This document shows, piece by piece, positions 1 through 6,890 of a DNA stretch of 12,647 nt. A program made the translations under genes and the position numbers. The stretch covers positions 1-12,647 of the forward strand of contig CADCTH010000009.1 of the NCBI GenBank assembly GCA_902805495.1, in the 5' to 3' direction. This stretch comes from an uncultured Actinomycetospora sp. (lineage in GTDB: Bacteria > Actinomycetota > Actinomycetes > Mycobacteriales > Pseudonocardiaceae). Positions within the stretch are counted from its first letter, which is position 1, and each line of letters begins with the position of its first letter. The notes beneath the pieces are model-generated. The model was not told where the DNA came from. It saw only the letters and a program-made list of their open reading frames with translations, and made no database searches.

Positions 1-327
1 CGCGTACCGGGTGCCGAGCGTCGACAGAGCGGCCAGGGGGTCCCCGGGCACGGGAGGGGCCTGCTCGTCCTCGGTGGCCCACGACGTGGTCACCATGGCG
101 CTGAACAGCTCGGCCTTGGTCGGGAACTGCTTGAACAACGTGGCCCGCGAGACCCCGGCCTCGGCGGCGACCTTCGCCAGTGAGGTGCCGTCGTAGCCGA
201 GATCGAGGAAGAGCCGACGAGCAGCACCCAGCAGCGCCGCCCGATTCCTCAGGGCCAGGTCACGGTGGTAGCGCGCCGCCCCCGAGGCTGCCGCCGGCGC
301 CGACTCGTCCCCGTCCACGGCGACCAT
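1..327 (-). CDS. TetR-family transcriptional regulator, partial (C-terminus beyond left edge)
   Basis: The reverse strand from ATG 327 stays open to the window edge, giving the first 109 residues of a TetR-type repressor. Residues about 25-75 form the DNA-binding domain: helix 1 (RNRAALLGAARRLFLDLGYD), then a helix-turn-helix (TSLAKVAAEAGVSRATLFKQF, with the TetR-typical 'FKQFPTKAELF' where 'YYHFPSKEAL' is usual). The ligand-binding C-terminal domain has only begun. Just upstream of the ATG is GGCAGG, a very close ribosome site; a GTG three codons later is an alternative start. The gene is divergent from a short-chain dehydrogenase with a palindromic spacer, the usual layout of a TetR repressor controlling itself and its neighbour. 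Family assignment is firm. The ligand is unknown, and target control is inferred. Confidence 0.88.
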   Translation of the reverse strand, partial: MVAVDGDESAPAAASGAARYHRDLALRNRAALLGAARRLFLDLGYDGTSLAKVAAEAGVSRATLFKQFPTKAELFSAMVTTSWATEDEQAPPVPGDPLAALSTLGTRYA

Positions 328-394
328 CCTGCCAGGACCAGACCTACGAGGCGAGCCGCTTGACTCACCTTCGTCCTGGTGGTTGCCTCATCGT

Positions 395-418
395 GAGGTG
401 AGCGTATCGACTCACCTC
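395..418. promoter_or_regulatory. Palindromic operator candidate between tetR and SDR genes
   Basis: A perfect inverted repeat GAGGTGAG-N8-CTCACCTC lies in the 110-bp divergent spacer. A further CTCACCT half-site (in GACTCACCT) at 362-370 directly repeats the sequence at 409-417. A smaller overlapping palindrome, CCTCA-TCG-TGAGG, occupies 386-398. A possible SDR promoter (TTGCCT at 383-388, 16-bp gap, TATCGA at 405-410) would be covered by the main palindrome. TetR proteins bind such dyads as dimers. That the neighbouring TetR binds here is inferred from position. Confidence 0.6.
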
Positions 419-425
419 GCGGGTC

Positions 426-433
426 GAGGAGGG
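426..433 (+). promoter_or_regulatory. Ribosome binding site of the SDR gene
   Basis: GAGGAGGG ends 4 nt before ATG 438. It is a near-consensus Shine-Dalgarno sequence and fixes the start of the dehydrogenase gene. Confidence 0.75.
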
Positions 434-437
434 CACG

Positions 438-1208
438 ATGGGACGCTTCGAGGGACAGACGGTGCTGGTGACCGGAGCCACCGGCGGGATGGGGCGCAGG
501 CACGTGCACGCGTTCCACCGTGAGGGTGCTGCCGTGGTGATCGCCGCGCGTGATCAGGCGGCCGGGGTCGCGCTCGCCGAGCAGCTCGGGGAGCGAGCGC
601 TCGCGGTCCGACTCGACGTCACCGACGAGCAGCACTGGTCGGCCGCGGTCGCGGCGAGCGAGCAGCGGTTCGGGCCCCTCTCGGTCCTGGTCGCCAACGC
701 CGGGGTGCAGCACCCGCCGACGCTGCTCGAGGACGCCGACCGCAGCCTGTGGGACACCGTCACCGCCGTGAACGTCACGGGTACCGCGCTGGGGATCCGC
801 GCCGTCGCCCCCTCGATGCGCCGCGGCGGCGGCGGGGTGATCGTCACCGTCGCGTCGACGATGGCCCACGGTGGCACGGCTGCTTTCGGACCCTACGTCG
901 CCGCGAAGTGGGCCGTGCGCGGACTGACCCGGACCGCGGCGCTGGAGCTGGGACGCGACGGCGTCCGCGTGGTGTCGCTGACCCCGGGAGTGGTGGCCAC
1001 ACCGTTGATCACCGAGCCGCTCGCCGAGGGAGTACCGGCCATCGCCGAGGTCTTCGACCCCGAGCCCTTCGCCGTCCCGCGGATGGGTGATCCGGACGAG
1101 ATCAGCCGCGCACTCCTGTTCCTCGCCTCTCCCGACGCTGCCTTCATCACCGGTTCGGAGCTCGTCGTCGACGGCGGGCTGCTGCTCGGCCCAGCACTGC
1201 CGGCCTGA
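438..1208 (+). CDS. Short-chain dehydrogenase/reductase (classical SDR)
   Basis: A 256-residue NAD(P)H-dependent oxidoreductase with a complete classical SDR layout. It has the cofactor glycine motif TGATGGMG at residues 12-19, an acidic-loop LDVTD at 59-63, NAG at 87-89, and the catalytic tetrad N112, S140, Y153 and K157 (YVAAK). The LTPGVV segment follows, and a C-terminal FITGSELVVDGG signature is typical of 3-oxoacyl-ACP reductase-like SDRs. Length is normal for the family. The start has a strong ribosome site. It is divergent from a TetR regulator and probably induced by whatever that regulator senses. The substrate cannot be told: classical SDRs act on steroids, sugars, acyl chains or xenobiotics, and nothing nearby narrows this. 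Confidence 0.93.
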   Translation: MGRFEGQTVLVTGATGGMGRRHVHAFHREGAAVVIAARDQAAGVALAEQLGERALAVRLDVTDEQHWSAAVAASEQRFGPLSVLVANAGVQHPPTLLEDADRSLWDTVTAVNVTGTALGIRAVAPSMRRGGGGVIVTVASTMAHGGTAAFGPYVAAKWAVRGLTRTAALELGRDGVRVVSLTPGVVATPLITEPLAEGVPAIAEVFDPEPFAVPRMGDPDEISRALLFLASPDAAFITGSELVVDGGLLLGPALPA

Positions 1209-1278
1209 CCATCCCCAGCGGGGTCCTGCAGCCCGCCTCGCTCTCGAGTGCCGAGGCCACGTCTGAGCCCGTATCCGG

Positions 1279-1284
1279 CACGAT
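1279..1284 (+). promoter_or_regulatory. Candidate -10 element, leaderless start at GTG 1291
   Basis: CACGAT lies exactly 6 nt before GTG 1291, within GGCACGATG. The same CACGAT-N6-GTG geometry precedes the chdC start at 11101. A transcript starting about 7 nt after the hexamer would begin at the start codon. The first base departs from TANNNT, so this is tentative. Confidence 0.4.
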
Positions 1285-1290
1285 GAGGTG

Positions 1291-2058
1291 GTGACCGGGG
1301 CGCGGCGCACGGAGGTGGTGCTCCGCCTGCCGTGCACGGGTCCCGAGCCCATCCCGCTCGACCGCGCCCTGGACGCGGTCGTGGGCTACGCCCGGTCGCG
1401 GCGCTGGGTGCGCTTCCGCTCCCCCGGCGCCCCCGAGGGCCGGTGGGCCCTGATCCCGGCGTTCGGGTGGTCGCGGTTCGACGCCCGTCCCGCGAGCACC
1501 GGCCTCGACGCCGACGTCCTGCTCGCCGAGGGGCTGCACGGACGCCTCGACCGCACCGGCTGGCACGCCGTCCACGACACCCTCGCCGCGCTCGGCCCGG
1601 TGGCCGACGCGCTGGTCGCTCGCGCCGGGCGCCGCCCGCTGTGGGACCTCCCCGACGGGGAGCTCTCGGTGCTGGACGAGCCCGGGACGGTGGGCGCGCT
1701 CCTGCGCCGCATCGGCCAGGAGGCCGGGCCGTGTCCCGACCACGTCCTCGCCGCCCTGCACCACCGCCACCCCGACCTCGTCCCGCACCTCACCCGGACC
1801 ACCCGGCGCGCGCTGCTGCCCCACCTCGAGGAGGGCGACAGCGGCGTCGACGCCGTGGTCCGCCGCGAGCTGCGGGCCAACGCCGACGCGTTCGCCGAGC
1901 TCGAGACGGCGGCGGCCGCGGCCACCGGCGCCCGCCCGACCCGGCTGCGGCTGCACGACGTGCTGCTGTGGCTGTCGACCACCCTGCGCCTGGCCCACGC
2001 CACGGAGGACGGCCGGCGGCTCAGGGACTCGGGGCCGCCGGACCGGTCGGCGCCCTGA
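1291..2058 (+). CDS. Hypothetical protein, possibly DUF6308-like
   Basis: A 255-residue soluble protein with no signal peptide or membrane segment. GTG 1288 and GTG 1291 are both possible starts; 1291 is preferred because a CACGAT -10-like hexamer stands 6 nt before it. There is no Shine-Dalgarno sequence. The N-terminal half holds a conserved-looking block around 'WALIPAFGWSRFDARP' (about 52-68) and 'GLDADVLLAEGL' (71-82). The C-terminal half has 'VLAALHHRHPDLVPHL' (about 152-167) and ends in a helix 'RLRLHDVLLWLSTTLRL'. This order recalls actinobacterial DUF6308 proteins, but from memory only, so it is weak. No catalytic motif is visible. The 3' end overlaps the convergent membrane-protein gene by 38 bp. 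Third-position GC supports this strand over the long opposite-strand frame. Confidence 0.72.
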   Translation: MTGARRTEVVLRLPCTGPEPIPLDRALDAVVGYARSRRWVRFRSPGAPEGRWALIPAFGWSRFDARPASTGLDADVLLAEGLHGRLDRTGWHAVHDTLAALGPVADALVARAGRRPLWDLPDGELSVLDEPGTVGALLRRIGQEAGPCPDHVLAALHHRHPDLVPHLTRTTRRALLPHLEEGDSGVDAVVRRELRANADAFAELETAAAAATGARPTRLRLHDVLLWLSTTLRLAHATEDGRRLRDSGPPDRSAP

Positions 2059-3172
2059 GGAAGCGCGCCCGGTAGCGGTGGGCGAGCACGAGCAGGGCGA
2101 GCTCGGCGACGACGGCGATCACCACCAGCTCGGCGTCGAGGTAGCCCAGGGCGACGTTGACGCCGGCGAGCGCGACGAGCAGCCCGATCCGGCAGAGCCG
2201 GATCCCGGCCCGGTCGCGTCCGAGCACCAGGGCCACGGCCGCGACCAGCAGGAGGACGCCGACGACCGCCTCGCCGGCCGAGGCGACGACGAGCACCGCC
2301 GGGCGCTGCCCCCGCGGCACGACCTGGTCGTCGAGGACGATCGCGACGTCCGGATCGCTGCTCCACAGCGCGAGCAGCACCACGAGACCGACCAGCGAGA
2401 CCAGCCCGAGCACGACGGCCCCGATGATCACGACCAGCCGGTGCGCCCAGCGCGGGAGGAGGACGGCCTCGACCCGCGCGAGCCCGGCGACGAACGGCCG
2501 GGCCCGGTCGCGGGGCTCCTCGACGGGGGCGGTCTCGACGACGGGACGCAGCGCAGCGGCGTAGGCGACGAGGTCCGGCCGCCCCCGGTGCCCCTCGAGC
2601 GCGACGATGTCGTCGAGCAGCGCCGCCCGGTCGTCCGGGCGGAGCGGTCCGTCGGCCAGGAAGCGTGACCGCAGGGCGATCGCGGAGGCGAGCGCCCGGG
2701 GCCGGTCGCGGCGCGCCCGCCGCGCCAGGACCGCGACGCCGAGGACGCCCAGGAACACCGCGTAGATGATCGGCGCGGCCAGCGGCGTGAAGTAGTCGTT
2801 GCGGGCGGTGATGAACTTGCCGACCTCGTCGACGAACAACCCCGAGCCGACGCCCACGCAGATCGCGGTCACCGTCGGCACCCGGCGGTTGCTCCACAGC
2901 AGTGCCGCGAGCCCGCCGAGCAGGAGCAGCAGCCCGCCCCAGAGCGCGTGGGCGAGGTGGTAGGCCCCGCCGCCGATCTGCGGGTAGCCGGTCAGGGCGA
3001 GGTAGAGCCGGGTCACGACGACCGTGACGCCGAAGGCGACGGCCACCAGCCGCACGCTGCGCGCGGCGTCGTCGCGCGGGACCGGCCCGCGACGGCGGGG
3101 ACGCACGGCGGACCGCTCCTCGTCGCCGTCGGGGACGGTCGCCGTCGTCGCCCCCGCGTCGTCCCGGATCAC
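2021..3172 (-). CDS. Polytopic membrane protein of unknown function
   Basis: A 383-residue protein if started at GTG 3172. The open frame extends upstream to TTG 3268 and includes ATG 3241, but that extension is arginine-rich, poorly protein-like and lacks a good ribosome site. About seven or eight membrane segments are visible (roughly residues 41-62, 73-92, 100-113, 129-150, 246-270, 294-317, 328-343, 349-366). They fall into two hydrophobic blocks separated by a soluble stretch (155-240). The best-conserved-looking part is 'GSGLFVDEVGKFITARNDYF' (109-128): acidic and aromatic residues next to a membrane segment, seen in uncharacterised actinobacterial membrane proteins. The GTG overlaps the TGA of a 13-codon ORF, suggesting translational coupling. 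It follows a sigma-factor gene on the same strand by about 100 bp. No transporter or enzyme signature is recognised. Confidence 0.75.
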   Translation of the reverse strand: MIRDDAGATTATVPDGDEERSAVRPRRRGPVPRDDAARSVRLVAVAFGVTVVVTRLYLALTGYPQIGGGAYHLAHALWGGLLLLLGGLAALLWSNRRVPTVTAICVGVGSGLFVDEVGKFITARNDYFTPLAAPIIYAVFLGVLGVAVLARRARRDRPRALASAIALRSRFLADGPLRPDDRAALLDDIVALEGHRGRPDLVAYAAALRPVVETAPVEEPRDRARPFVAGLARVEAVLLPRWAHRLVVIIGAVVLGLVSLVGLVVLLALWSSDPDVAIVLDDQVVPRGQRPAVLVVASAGEAVVGVLLLVAAVALVLGRDRAGIRLCRIGLLVALAGVNVALGYLDAELVVIAVVAELALLVLAHRYRARFLRAPTGPAAPSP

Positions 3173-3210
3173 GGCGCGTCGGCGGGCGCCAGGCGGTCGA
3201 GATCGTCCAT
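3169..3210 (-). CDS. 13-codon leader ORF coupled to the membrane-protein gene
   Basis: ATG 3210 opens a short frame (MDDLDRLAPADAP, stop TGA at 3171-3169) preceded by GAGGAG with an ideal 6-nt gap. That is the best ribosome site in this area. Its TGA overlaps the GTG start of the membrane protein (GTGA). The acidic, Asp/Leu-rich peptide looks like the N-terminus of an actinobacterial cytosolic tail, so two readings are open: a genuine leader peptide that feeds ribosomes to the next gene, or the true N-terminus of the membrane protein separated by a frameshift or sequencing error. Confidence 0.45.
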   Translation of the reverse strand: MDDLDRLAPADAP

Positions 3211-3216
3211 CCGCTG

Positions 3217-3222
3217 CTCCTC
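3217..3222 (-). promoter_or_regulatory. Strong ribosome binding site before the leader ORF
   Basis: On the minus strand this reads GAGGAG, 6 nt before ATG 3210. It decides that translation probably enters at the leader ORF and not at the upstream ATG 3241 of the long frame. Confidence 0.55.
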
Positions 3223-3271
3223 GCCGACGTCGGGGGATCATCAGACCGCCGACGGGTGGTGGGGGCAAGGC

Positions 3272-4276
3272 TCAGCGGTCGATGACGTCCGGGAAGCCGA
3301 AGGCCGTGGCCAGCGCGGGGTCGTGGAACTTGACGACGCGGGAGACGCCGGTGGCGGTGGCGGCCAGGACGACAGCCCCGTCCGCGCGGAGCACGCCCTC
3401 GGCGTCCCGGTGGTACACCACCGCCGCCGGCTGACCGTTGGCCGTCGTCGGGAGCATCCGCCAGTCGCCCGGCGTGCCCAGCACGTACGCGTCGAGCGCG
3501 TGGAGGCACCTCGCCCGGCCCGCCTGCCAGTCGCGGAACGGCGTGGCCTCCAGCGTGGCGTCGGCGCGCAGCACCTGTTCCAGCAGGCGGGCGTCGGAGC
3601 GCTCGAACGCCGTGATGTAGCCGTCGAGCAGGGCTCGCGCCCGCGGGTCCGTCGGGGCGAGCAGGTCGTCGGACCCCGGGTCCCGCTCCCCCAGCCGGGC
3701 GCGAGCCCGCTGCAGCCCGCTCTTGACCGCCGCGGTGGTGGTGTCGAGGAACTCCGCGGTCTCGGCCGCGGAGAACGCGAGCACGTCGCGCAGGACGAGG
3801 ATCGCGCGCTGGCGGGCGGGCAGGTGCTGCAGGCCGGCGATGAGCGCGAGCCGCAGCGACTCGCGGCCGACCACCACCGCGGCCGGGTCGTCGGCAGTCG
3901 GGTCCTCGGCGGACGGGGCGATCCACGTGTCCGGCAGCGGTCCGAGCCAGGCGACCTCGTCCGGTGTCCCGGGTTCCGGTGGGCGCCCGTCGGAGGGTCC
4001 CGCCAGACCCGAGGGCAGCACCCGGATCGGCCGCCGCTCGAGGGCCGTGAGGCAGACGTTGGTGGCGATCCGGTGGAGCCACGTCCGGGTCGACGCCCGA
4101 CCCTCGAACCCGGCGTACGCGCGCCACGCCCGCAGGTAGGTCTCCTGCACCAGGTCCTCGGCGTCGTGCGCCGAGCCGACCATGCGGTAGCAGTGCGCCA
4201 GCAGCTCCCGGCGGAACCGCCCGGTCTCGGCGGTGAACCGCTCCTCGTCCGGCGCCGCCGGCCGGTGGGGTGTCAC
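3272..4276 (-). CDS. ECF RNA polymerase sigma factor with C-terminal SnoaL-like domain (SigG/TIGR02960 type)
   Basis: A 334-residue protein starting at GTG 4276. Sigma region 2 spans about residues 18-85, with the hallmark 'CYRMVGSAHDAEDLVQETYLRAWRAY' (core-binding and -10 recognition) and 'RTWLHRIATNVCLTALE'. A linker carrying 'VLPSGLAGPSD' and 'VAWLGPLPD' follows, a pattern I know from the TIGR02960/SigX5 family that includes mycobacterial SigG. Region 4 (about 140-195) holds the helix-turn-helix 'FSAAETAEFLDTTTAAVKSGLQRARARL'. Residues about 210-325 form a SnoaL/NTF2-like domain, which in such ECF groups replaces a separate anti-sigma factor by intramolecular control. It starts 12 bp after the MDR oxidoreductase stop codon, so it is probably cotranscribed; no anti-sigma gene is adjacent. 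Length is usual for the family. The identity of the signal is unknown. Confidence 0.9.
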   Translation of the reverse strand: MTPHRPAAPDEERFTAETGRFRRELLAHCYRMVGSAHDAEDLVQETYLRAWRAYAGFEGRASTRTWLHRIATNVCLTALERRPIRVLPSGLAGPSDGRPPEPGTPDEVAWLGPLPDTWIAPSAEDPTADDPAAVVVGRESLRLALIAGLQHLPARQRAILVLRDVLAFSAAETAEFLDTTTAAVKSGLQRARARLGERDPGSDDLLAPTDPRARALLDGYITAFERSDARLLEQVLRADATLEATPFRDWQAGRARCLHALDAYVLGTPGDWRMLPTTANGQPAAVVYHRDAEGVLRADGAVVLAATATGVSRVVKFHDPALATAFGFPDVIDR

Positions 4277-4288
4277 GGGACGAGGTTC

Positions 4289-5287
4289 TCAGGGCAGCAG
4301 GGCGAGCTTGCCGGTGGTGGCCCGGGCCGCCAGCTCCGCGAGCGCCTTCGCGCCGTCGGCGAGGTCGTAGGTGGTCGGTCGGCCGGGGGTGACCACGCCG
4401 GTGGCGACGAGCGCGGCCAGCTCACCCATGACCTCGCCGAAGATCTGCGGCGCGGCGTGGATCAGCACCCCGAGGTTCAGGCCCACGACGTGGACCTGGT
4501 GCCGGTACACGAGGTCCCGGTTGGTGATCGCGGCGTCGCCGCCCGCCACGCCGTAGACCACGACCCGGCCGGTGACCCGCTTGGCCGCGGCCAGGCTCGC
4601 CCCGAACGTGGCGCCGCCCGCCGACTCCAGCACCACGTCGACCCCGTTGCCGCCGGTCAGCGCGAGCACCTCCGCAGCGATGTCACCGCTGTGCGAGTCC
4701 AGGACGTGGTCGGCGCCCAGCGCCTGCACGATCGCGTGCTTGCCGGGCGCCGCGCTGGCGATGACCGTCGCGCCCCCGTGCTTGGCTGCCGTGACCGCGG
4801 CCTGTCCGGTGGCGCCCGCCGCGGCGTGCACCAGGACGGTCTGCCCCGCGGTGAGGCCGCCCAGGGGCCCGAGTGCGGCCAGCGCGGTCGGCCAGTTCAC
4901 GACGAGGCCCAGCGCCTCCTGGTCCGTCCAGCCGGCCGGCACCGGCATCGCCGCGGCCGCGGGCAGCACCACGTACTCGGCGAACGCCCCGTCCCCGACA
5001 CCGACGACGCTGGCCCCCGGTTCGGGGCCGGACACCCCCTCCGCCGTCTCCCCCACCGCCACGACCTCGCCCGCGGCCTCGAACCCGGCCAGGTACGGCG
5101 GGCGCGGGCCGTCGCCGAACGTCCCGCACGCCCGCGAGACGTCGGCGAAGTTGACGCCGGCCGCCGTGACGCGGACCAGGACCTCGTCCGGTCCGGGACT
5201 CGGGACCGGCGCATCGGTGATCAGCCGCATGTCCTGCGGTCCCTCGAGGGAAGTCTGCTGCAGCGCGCGCATGGTCGCGGGACTCAT
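4289..5287 (-). CDS. NADPH:quinone oxidoreductase-like MDR enzyme
   Basis: A 332-residue zinc-free medium-chain dehydrogenase/reductase. The N-terminal GroES-like domain has 'VLVRVTAAGVNFADV' (about 36-50) and 'AGFEAAGEVVAVG' (67-79). The NADPH-binding Rossmann domain has 'VLVHAAAGATGQAAV' (about 151-165), with the AAxGxxG pattern of quinone oxidoreductases, then 'ALGADHVLDS' and 'GVDVVLESAGG'. No structural zinc cysteines are present. The start is placed at ATG 5287 (MSPATMRALQQ), with AGAGAGG about 10 nt upstream. The frame opens 22 codons earlier, but that part is not conserved in character; ATG 5272 is a second option without a ribosome site. It lies 12 bp before the sigma-factor gene and 120 bp after the HTTM gene, a spacer containing two hairpins. 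It probably reduces quinones or enones; the substrate is unproven. Confidence 0.9.
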   Translation of the reverse strand: MSPATMRALQQTSLEGPQDMRLITDAPVPSPGPDEVLVRVTAAGVNFADVSRACGTFGDGPRPPYLAGFEAAGEVVAVGETAEGVSGPEPGASVVGVGDGAFAEYVVLPAAAAMPVPAGWTDQEALGLVVNWPTALAALGPLGGLTAGQTVLVHAAAGATGQAAVTAAKHGGATVIASAAPGKHAIVQALGADHVLDSHSGDIAAEVLALTGGNGVDVVLESAGGATFGASLAAAKRVTGRVVVYGVAGGDAAITNRDLVYRHQVHVVGLNLGVLIHAAPQIFGEVMGELAALVATGVVTPGRPTTYDLADGAKALAELAARATTGKLALLP

Positions 5288-5327
5288 CGGCGGTCGGCCT
5301 CTCTGGCTCGGCGTGCACGGGAGGGAC

Positions 5328-5344
5328 CGGCCCGTCGCGGGCCG
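5328..5344. repeat. Perfect hairpin/palindrome upstream of the MDR gene
   Basis: CGGCCCG-TCG-CGGGCCG: 7-bp arms around a 3-nt loop, 41 bp before ATG 5287. It could be an operator or a 5'-UTR hairpin of the MDR-sigma transcript. In such GC-rich DNA, chance must be allowed for. Confidence 0.4.
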
Positions 5345-5370
5345 TACCTCCACCGTGCAGACCCGGGTCG

Positions 5371-5390
5371 GGACCGAAAGGGATCGGTCC
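5371..5390 (-). terminator. Candidate terminator of the HTTM gene
   Basis: GGACCGA-N6-TCGGTCC: perfect 7-bp arms starting 17 bp after the HTTM stop codon. No T-run follows, as is common in high-GC actinobacteria, so it may be a weak or I-shaped terminator. It would separate the HTTM transcript from the MDR-sigma unit. Confidence 0.45.
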
Positions 5391-5407
5391 TCCGCCGCGC
5401 GGGCGCC

Positions 5408-6823
5408 TCAGTGCTGGCAGGTCCCGCCCGCGGTGTACGGGCGGGCGGCGCCGTACCAGTCCTCGGCGAACGACAGGGGCCGGCCGAGCACCGGGTCCGA
5501 CGCCACCGGTGCCGCGGTGCGCGGGACGCCGTCGAGCGTGTAGGTCACGGTGGCGTCCGGGTGGGCCGTCGCGAGGCGCCGGGCGCCCACCAGCACGATG
5601 TGCTCGGCCTCCTTCTCCTCGATCCGGGCGGCCAGCGCGGGGTCGTCGGTGTCCACGAAGCGGACGTCCCCGCCGTCGAGCCACCCGAAGACCCGGGCCG
5701 ATTCGGGTACGAGCAGCGGGTTCCAGTGCCCCGGCTCGGTGCGCAGGTTCGAGAACATCGTGAACGCCGCGTCGGTCTTGAGCCCGACGTAGGGGCCGGC
5801 GGCGTTGAACAGCAGGACCACGAGTCCGAGGACCAGCACGGGGCTGTGCACCCCGAGGCGGGCCCGGGGCCGCGGGACGCCGGGGAACCACGAGCGCCGG
5901 AGACGCCAGAGCACGACGGCGGTGAACGCCATCCAGGCCAGGCACACGACGACCGCGCCCCAGTGCCGCGCACCCCCGGCGAACGGGCCGAGCGCCGGCA
6001 CCAGCACGTCGTGCCCGACGATGAAGGCCGCGGTGCCCACGCCGATCGTGAGCCACGGCCGCTGCCGCGCGCCGTCCACCCCACGCCGGAGCCAGGGCGG
6101 CAGGAGCCGGCGCGCGACGATGATCCCGCGCGCCATCACCACGGGCGGCAGGAACAGGGCGTAGAAGGCCCAGGCGAGCCCCGAGAACCACGAGTGCCCG
6201 GCGAGCGCCGACAGGGCGTGGAACGGCAGGGCGACCGCGAGGGCCAGCGGGCGCGTGCGGTGGAACAGCAGCAGGAGCGGCAGCGCGAGCTCGGCCGCCA
6301 GGGTGCCGGCGATGACGACCGGGACGAGCACCTGCGGCACCTGGACGACGGGGATGGATTCGACGATCCACACGGCGCACGAGGACGCGGTGTCCAGGAA
6401 CCCGGTGTTGAACTTGGCGAGGGCCGCCACGAACCACATGAGGATGAACGCGACGCGCAGGAAGGGCGCGATCCGGTCGTAGAGCTGGGCGGGGTCGCGG
6501 GCGACGTCCGGTCGGCGGACGAGGAGCCCGAGCCACCACACCGCGAGGGCGGTGCCGAGGACCCCCAGGAGCACCTGGTGGTTCACCGGGTCGGGCAGCT
6601 GCCGGACGTACTCGACGACCATCGCGGCCAGCAGCACCACGAGCCGGACCGGCGAGGCGGGCCTGAGCATGACCGCGAGCGCCGCCGCCGTCGCCGGGAC
6701 CGCGACCCGCGGATCCCACGTGCTGTTCCACTCGTGGATCACCACGCCCACCGCGAGGGCGAAGGCGAAGACCGCGAAGGCCGACCGCCGATGAGGCGGC
6801 CCCGGACGCTCAAAAGCGGTCAT
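5408..6823 (-). CDS. HTTM / vitamin K-dependent gamma-carboxylase-like membrane protein
   Basis: A 471-residue integral membrane protein if started at ATG 6823 (MTAFERPGPP). The frame extends to 7000, and GTG codons at 6850, 6871 and 6874 are alternatives, since no ribosome site decides. There are about ten or eleven hydrophobic segments between residues 14 and 343. The stretch 'FILMWFVAALAKFNTGFLD' (about 126-144), followed by a SCA cysteine, is typical of HTTM-domain proteins, the bacterial relatives of vitamin K-dependent gamma-carboxylase. After the last membrane helix come 'FTMFSNLRTEPGHWNPLLVP' and an extracytoplasmic C-terminal domain ending in 'TAGGTCQH'. In many genomes such proteins sit beside a DUF393/DCC1 thiol-disulphide protein; none is seen here. 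Function in actinobacteria is not established. Gene boundaries at the 3' end are firm. Confidence 0.8.
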   Translation of the reverse strand: MTAFERPGPPHRRSAFAVFAFALAVGVVIHEWNSTWDPRVAVPATAAALAVMLRPASPVRLVVLLAAMVVEYVRQLPDPVNHQVLLGVLGTALAVWWLGLLVRRPDVARDPAQLYDRIAPFLRVAFILMWFVAALAKFNTGFLDTASSCAVWIVESIPVVQVPQVLVPVVIAGTLAAELALPLLLLFHRTRPLALAVALPFHALSALAGHSWFSGLAWAFYALFLPPVVMARGIIVARRLLPPWLRRGVDGARQRPWLTIGVGTAAFIVGHDVLVPALGPFAGGARHWGAVVVCLAWMAFTAVVLWRLRRSWFPGVPRPRARLGVHSPVLVLGLVVLLFNAAGPYVGLKTDAAFTMFSNLRTEPGHWNPLLVPESARVFGWLDGGDVRFVDTDDPALAARIEEKEAEHIVLVGARRLATAHPDATVTYTLDGVPRTAAPVASDPVLGRPLSFAEDWYGAARPYTAGGTCQH

Positions 6824-6884
6824 GTGCACCAGCTGGACGTCCTGGCTCACTGCAGCTCGCTCTCTGCTCACCACCGTCGCCAGG

Positions 6885-6890
6885 AGGTTA
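6885..6890 (-). promoter_or_regulatory. Possible -10 element of the HTTM gene
   Basis: The minus strand reads TAACCT, fitting TANNNT, 61 nt before ATG 6823 and 10 nt before GTG 6874. No -35 at the right spacing was found. The surrounding 6824-7092 stretch (269 bp) holds no convincing gene. Confidence 0.3.

Noticed and set aside
1213..1223. CCCC-AGC-GGGG as a terminator after the SDR gene.
   Set aside because: The stem is only 4 bp with a 3-nt loop and no T-run, so it is expected by chance in DNA of this composition.
3173..3268. N-terminal extension of the membrane protein to TTG 3268 or ATG 3241.
   Set aside because: The extension is Arg/Pro-rich and has no good ribosome site, while the overlapping leader ORF has a strong one. 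The shorter GTG 3172 start is preferred, though ATG 3241 is not fully excluded.
1386..4127. A 913-codon open frame on the minus strand.
   Set aside because: It lies in the wrong frame through the sigma and membrane-protein genes and antisense to the gene at 1291. Its composition is Arg/Pro/Ala-rich and no domain is visible.
4683..6731. A 682-codon minus-strand frame.
   Set aside because: It is out of frame with the HTTM and MDR genes on the same strand. Both real frames show family motifs and this one shows none.
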